Source: JADHUC01 sp964617665 (GTDB lineage: Bacteria; Planctomycetota; Planctomycetia; Pirellulales; Pirellulaceae). Taken from it: a DNA stretch of 17,386 nucleotides. Every line of letters starts with the position of its first letter. Positions within the stretch are counted from its first letter, which is position 1. The notes under the pieces were generated by a model that saw nothing but the letters and a program-made list of their open reading frames with translations, was not told the origin of the DNA and did not search any database. The position numbers were made by a program, and so were the translations under genes. Location of the stretch: positions 1 to 17,386 of the forward strand of contig CAZUAH010000286.1 in the NCBI GenBank assembly GCA_964617665.1, read 5' to 3'. Below are positions 13,549 through 17,386 of this stretch, piece after piece.

Positions 13549-15669
13549 CTACAGCTCAAACTTGATGAGGCCCTGGTAGCCGGCTGGGATCATAAGGTAT
13601 CCGTCGCCGATGAAAGGCAGGTCGGCGTTTCCACTGACTTGGAACTTGCGGATCAGTTTCGGCGCTGTCAAATCGGTGATATCGAGAACTGTGATGTCTC
13701 CATCAATGCGATTACACGCCACCAGTATGTTTCCTCGAACCGCTGGTTTGCCGCGGAAAGCGGGACCGCCTGGAATCCGGTAGACGGGCATCTCGGAATC
13801 ATATTCGCCTGCCAGCAGCGGTTTGTAGAATGAGTATCCTCCATCGCGGGTTACCAGCGCGTATTGGCCGCAGGCACAATAGCCACCGCATCTCATGTCC
13901 GGCATGATTCCGGTCGGGTCCGGCAAATTCGTAGGTTCGTCGCCGCCCAGATCGGACATGAAGGTGCGACCGGCGCACCAGGTTCCGCAGATATACCTTC
14001 CGTCGATGAACCCGTTGCACAGTTGCCGGTAGTACACCAGCCCCGCCCAACCGCGTTCAACTTTCACCCGTTTGATTTGGCTCCAGTCGGAAACATCGAC
14101 AATCTCGTAGCCTCCGCCGCCCACATGAACGACGGCGTATCGACCGTTCGGCGAAACGCGAACCTGCTTGATAGCGTGGTTCGCTTCGTACGAGGTTGCC
14201 CTTTCAAGCGTCGAGCCGTCAACCTCGTAGCAAACGAGCCCTTCAGAGCTTTGAGCAGCATACAGATTCTCTCCGCAAACCTGAATGTCCATTGCGAAGC
14301 CTGCGGTCGGATACTGCTTCAGAAGGGCCAACTCCTTGTCCAGAACATGGATCCCGGCAGACCCGCAGGCGGCGTACACATGTCCGTTGTGCTCAATCGC
14401 CGTGTAAACCTGCCCATCCGGCCGATAGGTGGTCAGATTCTTCAGTCCGAACGGTTCGAGCGCTTTGAAGTCATGGAAATCGCCGCTGACTTTCAGCTTA
14501 CCCGCGTCGTCTGCGTGCGTGATCGCTCTGACGAGATCGTCGTTCTTGAAGATATGCAAGTCCGTGAACATGCCTGTGAAATACATGTAGCCGTCGACGG
14601 TTTCGAGGCCGCAAACGGGGCTGTAACAGACCTCTTCCGGGTCGAACGGAATGGCAACAGGCCGGACTCCGGACTTATCCGAAGTACGAAGTTTGCGATA
14701 GCCTTTCTCTCCCGGCAAACGAGGAATCCGAATCTGAGCCAGTTCCTTCGGTTGCTTCGGTTCGGAAACGTCCAGAATGAAGATCCCGTTGTGTGTGTGA
14801 TAAAGATAAGCGTACGGGCACGACAGCTTCACACGCCACGTGTCCGGATATCCGTAATAGTACCGCCAAGCAAACTGAACACGGGACAGACGTTTCGGCT
14901 TGGCCGGGTTGGAGACATCAAAAATATCCATCCCGTTGCCGTTTCCGTATCGTGGGTCTTCCAGCGAGTGCTTCGCGCCGGGTTGGTGATGACCGTACGC
15001 CGCGTACAGCACTCCGTTTTGCACGCATAGGCCGTCGCCGCGGCCGTTGAGCTTGACCGTGGCGACTTGTTTCGGATTGGCAGGATTGCGAACGTCGCAA
15101 ATCGCAACGCGGCATTCACCCCAGGCGCCGGCGTACAGGTAACCATCGGAAACAACGCATGACTGGGCTTCGCCGACTCGCACAACGGAGACATGACGCA
15201 GCTTCGACGGGTTGGAGATATCGATAATCTCCACTCCGAACCATCGCTGAGCGACAAACGCGTACTGGTCTTTCAACGCAATTCCGGTCGCGAATTCAAT
15301 GGTGTCGTAGTGCGACAACAATCTCGGAGCCGTTCGGTCCGAAACATCAACGACGAACAGGCCGTCCTCCCGCGCGGTGATGTACGCGACGTTGCCGCGC
15401 ACAACAATCTGCCGAAGGTTCCCAACATTCTCCAACTTTCCAATCACCGCCGGTTGGGCCGGATCCTTGACGGAGAGAATCACCAGATGACGTTCCTGGA
15501 GCATGTATAGATATTCCCCTTCGCGGACAACATCCATACCAGGCCCGACTCCGGCATCTGCCGTCGGCTGTCGTTCGTTCTCGAACTTGATGGAAACCGT
15601 ATTCAGGGCATCTTCCGCAATTGCAGTAGAAGCGAACAACAATAGGGTGAGGAGTATTGTGTGTTTCAT
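13549..15669 (-). CDS. Secreted LVIVD-repeat beta-propeller protein
   Basis: The 706-residue product has a signal peptide (KHTILLTLLLFASTAIA, cleavage before EDA). It then consists of about a dozen blade-like repeats of the LVIVD type: a Gly/Asn turn, a strand such as YLYMLQ or VAYITA, a strand such as HLVILSV, LFVVDVSD, VEIIDISN, MDIFDVSN or IFILDVSE, then P-x-x-P and a strand. The later repeats are more divergent (LHIFKNDD, IHVLDKEL, YEIVDVSDWS, ITVLDITDLTAPK). LVIVD proteins are exported and abundant in marine bacteria; they are thought to be binding or surface proteins with no known reaction. The ATG at 15669 lies 10 bases after the end of the GH105 remnant, so it was probably downstream in an operon with it. 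The Shine-Dalgarno is weak. Confidence 0.88.
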   Translation of the reverse strand: MKHTILLTLLLFASTAIAEDALNTVSIKFENERQPTADAGVGPGMDVVREGEYLYMLQERHLVILSVKDPAQPAVIGKLENVGNLRQIVVRGNVAYITAREDGLFVVDVSDRTAPRLLSHYDTIEFATGIALKDQYAFVAQRWFGVEIIDISNPSKLRHVSVVRVGEAQSCVVSDGYLYAGAWGECRVAICDVRNPANPKQVATVKLNGRGDGLCVQNGVLYAAYGHHQPGAKHSLEDPRYGNGNGMDIFDVSNPAKPKRLSRVQFAWRYYYGYPDTWRVKLSCPYAYLYHTHNGIFILDVSEPKQPKELAQIRIPRLPGEKGYRKLRTSDKSGVRPVAIPFDPEEVCYSPVCGLETVDGYMYFTGMFTDLHIFKNDDLVRAITHADDAGKLKVSGDFHDFKALEPFGLKNLTTYRPDGQVYTAIEHNGHVYAACGSAGIHVLDKELALLKQYPTAGFAMDIQVCGENLYAAQSSEGLVCYEVDGSTLERATSYEANHAIKQVRVSPNGRYAVVHVGGGGYEIVDVSDWSQIKRVKVERGWAGLVYYRQLCNGFIDGRYICGTWCAGRTFMSDLGGDEPTNLPDPTGIMPDMRCGGYCACGQYALVTRDGGYSFYKPLLAGEYDSEMPVYRIPGGPAFRGKPAVRGNILVACNRIDGDITVLDITDLTAPKLIRKFQVSGNADLPFIGDGYLMIPAGYQGLIKFEL

Positions 15670-15679
15670 GAGGACAAAC

Positions 15680-16408
15680 CTATTCCGTCTTGATCAACTT
15701 GAAAAAGGACGTGGGACCGTCTGCCAGTGTTGCTGTGTCAATCTGGACATTCTGCCACCGGTTCGCTTTCGGGCGAGGCCATGCGCAACATGCCTGTTGC
15801 CGCCCACAGGATTGCGCATTGCCCGTGCATGTCTCCCGCGGACAACCAGGGCTTCCATGGCGGCTCGCGTCGGAAGTTAAAGTCACTTATGTTCGTAACG
15901 GCCCCTTGGGCGTCAACGCAGTTCGTCAGCGCCCGCCACGCCCGCTTCACCGCCTGCCGGTACGCATCTTCGGGAAGCCATCCGTGTGCCACACCGGTTG
16001 CCATGGCGTAGATCAGCATCCCGGTCCCCGAGCTTTCGGGGCGCGATTCAGCGATGTCGATCTGCTCGCCCCACATTCCCGAGTTTTTCTGGTATTTAGG
16101 CAGCGTTTCCATCGTGAGGACGTACTCGTTCACAATCACCTGCCGCAACAACTCTGGGTTGCCCGTCTCGTCAGCGAACAACAGCACCCGGTAGTTCACC
16201 GACACTGGCGCATAATCCGGCGGCAGCACGGGGCGGTCGTTGGTCACGGTGGGTTTGAGGTATTCCTGGTGATGGCCCAGTACGTGGCGACCCGGTTGCC
16301 GATTTCACGCGGCGATTTTCCCGCGGGCCACGCTGTGGCCTGACCCTCTTCCGACGCCATGGCATACGCCGCCACCATGGTGCATGACATCATGACCATC
16401 CGCCCCAT
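15680..16408 (-). pseudogene. Decayed GH105/GH88-type glycosidase gene
   Basis: Fragments of an unsaturated rhamnogalacturonyl/glucuronyl hydrolase-type protein are spread over three frames. The first part, from ATG 16408, has a signal-like start and WPAGKSPREIGNRVAT; after a shift near 16275-16290 the next frame reads GHHQEYLKPTVTNDRPV. That frame ends the N-terminal part at PVSVNY and passes almost at once into the C-terminal part (LPKYQKNSGMWGEQID, ESSGTGMLIYAMATGV, AGDMHGQCAILWAATGML). About 150-200 residues that form the middle of the barrel, with the catalytic Asp in known members, are missing. A further shift near 15765-15780 moves the tail (VQIDTATLADGPTSFFKLI) into another frame ending at 15680. 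It lies between the SGNH hydrolase and LVIVD genes on the same strand. Confidence 0.7.
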
Positions 16409-16482
16409 CCATCGGTTTGTTGTTGCGATCCTACCTGCCTATAAGAACTTGCTCTTGCGGGGTTGAGTCTGAATGGGTTCCT

Positions 16483-17181
16483 TCAGTCACTCTTGGTCAG
16501 ATGCCCCAGAATCATCCTGGCGACTTCGGCACCCATTGACTTACATCCTTCCGGCGACAGATGAATTCCATCGGAGGTCAGGATCTTCTCCGGGCCGGTT
16601 TTCTTCATGAAGGCGTTCAAGTCGTTGACCGTTATCCCCAGCTCCTTCGCTACGGCGCGCGCTCTTGCGTTGTAGATTTTGATGTCCGCATTCCGGCGCA
16701 CGACTCGCCCATATCCCGACTCTGGCTGTCGTTTCTCATCCACCACCGTCGTCAATGCAAAGATCACCTTGGCATCGCTCAGCTTCTCGAGCTTCGCGAA
16801 GATGGCTCTCAGGTTTTTCTCATAGGTATCAAGCGTGTGTCTCGGCATGTCCGTCTTGGCATTCAGGAACAGGTCGTGCAGCCCGACATTGATGTGAATC
16901 ACCTGCGCATTCTCCTGCCCCTTCAGCCAGCGATCGAGGTTGTCGAGCGTGTAGGCCGAGTGGCCGCAGTTGTCCTTTGGCGACCAGATGTTCGCTGTGC
17001 CTTCCAGGGCCTTCCTCACGGCGTTCTGATAATTGTGCCGGATCGAATCCCCCAGCAGAACGGCCGTTGGCAGTGATTCGCTTGAAGGTTCCTCCCCTGG
17101 ATCTCGTGGTGCTTGCGCACGTGCCGAATATGAAATCAAGCCAACAAGGCACAAAAAAGCCAATGAGAAAGAACGATTCAT
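16483..17181 (-). CDS. Secreted SGNH/GDSL-type hydrolase
   Basis: The 232-residue product has a signal peptide ending near ARA (residue 22). SGNH blocks are present: block I LLGDSI with Ser46 as nucleophile; block II NCGHS (Gly73); block III NVGLHDL (98-104), in which the usual GxND is G-L-H-D, as in many planctomycete members; and block V SDGIHLSPEG with Asp204 and His207. The fold hydrolyses esters, often acetyl groups on polysaccharides. GAGAGG lies about 10 bases before the ATG. It is the first of three minus-strand exported genes, ahead of the GH105 remnant (75 bp) and the LVIVD protein, which suggests carbohydrate deacetylation. The substrate is not predictable here. Confidence 0.9.
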   Translation of the reverse strand: MNRSFSLAFLCLVGLISYSARAQAPRDPGEEPSSESLPTAVLLGDSIRHNYQNAVRKALEGTANIWSPKDNCGHSAYTLDNLDRWLKGQENAQVIHINVGLHDLFLNAKTDMPRHTLDTYEKNLRAIFAKLEKLSDAKVIFALTTVVDEKRQPESGYGRVVRRNADIKIYNARARAVAKELGITVNDLNAFMKKTGPEKILTSDGIHLSPEGCKSMGAEVARMILGHLTKSD

Positions 17182-17386
17182 GGTGCTGATACCTCTCGGA
17201 GAGTCTGTACATCACGAAGCATTGTAGTTGCTGGACGCCGCCGGTTGAAGAACCAATCCCGCTGCTGGGAACGCCGCGATACTACTGATCTCAAAGATCG
17301 TCAACTTTTTGGCAATGTTAGCGACCAACGGGAGTGGGCCACCCGCAACCGAGCGGCAGCTTTTTTTGGTTGGCGGCCCTGCCGCC

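Noticed and set aside
13864..15030. 388-codon plus-strand frame
   Set aside because: It is antisense to the LVIVD gene, whose repeats fully explain the sequence; the antisense translation has no recognisable domain.
17319..17386. Possible terminator: seven Ts at 17361-17367 and a GGCGGC/GCCGCC hairpin at 17372-17386
   Set aside because: The T-run comes before the hairpin on the plus strand and becomes an A-run after it on the minus strand, the wrong order for an intrinsic terminator in either direction; the window ends inside the structure.

Overview
The window looks like chromosomal DNA of a planctomycete, probably a Pirellulaceae/Rhodopirellula-like marine or sediment member. The reasons are the gene content (secreted type I sulfatase, a planctomycete-style ECF sigma factor, an LVIVD beta-propeller protein, an SGNH hydrolase of the G-L-H-D type, a small membrane protein beginning MSNPYEPP), moderately high GC, sparse operons and many REP-like palindromes. 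This is inference from protein families; there is no rRNA or other marker.

Layout. (1) 16-384 (-): an ECF sigma factor that keeps region 2 but has lost region 4. (2) 830-5094: a divergent pair, a large secreted protein of unknown family (possibly a glycoside-hydrolase-like TIM barrel) on the minus strand and a secreted sulfatase on the plus strand, with a plausible extended -10 promoter for the sulfatase between them. (3) 5213-6863 (-): the detached C-terminal tip of an RHS-repeat protein carrying a class 3 lipase domain, followed with a short overlap by a predicted lipoprotein. This reads as an orphan polymorphic-toxin tip and its candidate immunity protein. (4) 7066-10791 (-): remains of a mobile element. 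It has a XerC/D-like tyrosine recombinase broken by an in-frame amber codon and a later frameshift, a TOPRIM/ATPase primase-helicase-like protein whose TOPRIM signature looks degenerate, and between them five 21-22 bp tandem (iteron-like) repeats. The recombinase frameshift opens a reading frame straight into the RHS tip and makes a chimeric ORF. (5) 10792-12121: about 1.3 kb without a credible gene, rich in palindromes, probably the flank of the element. (6) 12122-13137 (-): small unrecognised genes, one pair possibly a single frameshifted gene. (7) 13549-17181 (-): a secreted carbohydrate-related group consisting of an SGNH/GDSL hydrolase, a decayed GH105-type glycosidase pseudogene and an LVIVD-repeat propeller protein.

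How it fits together. The two ends hold exported enzymes suited to sulfated or acetylated polysaccharide use. The middle is an accessory region of recombinase, primase-like ATPase, repeats and a toxin tip, with much decay: a truncated sigma factor, the broken recombinase, the GH105 pseudogene and a probable frameshift pair. The most interesting system is the RHS-lipase tip with its lipoprotein partner, next to an integrase / iteron / TOPRIM-ATPase module that may be an under-described integrative element.
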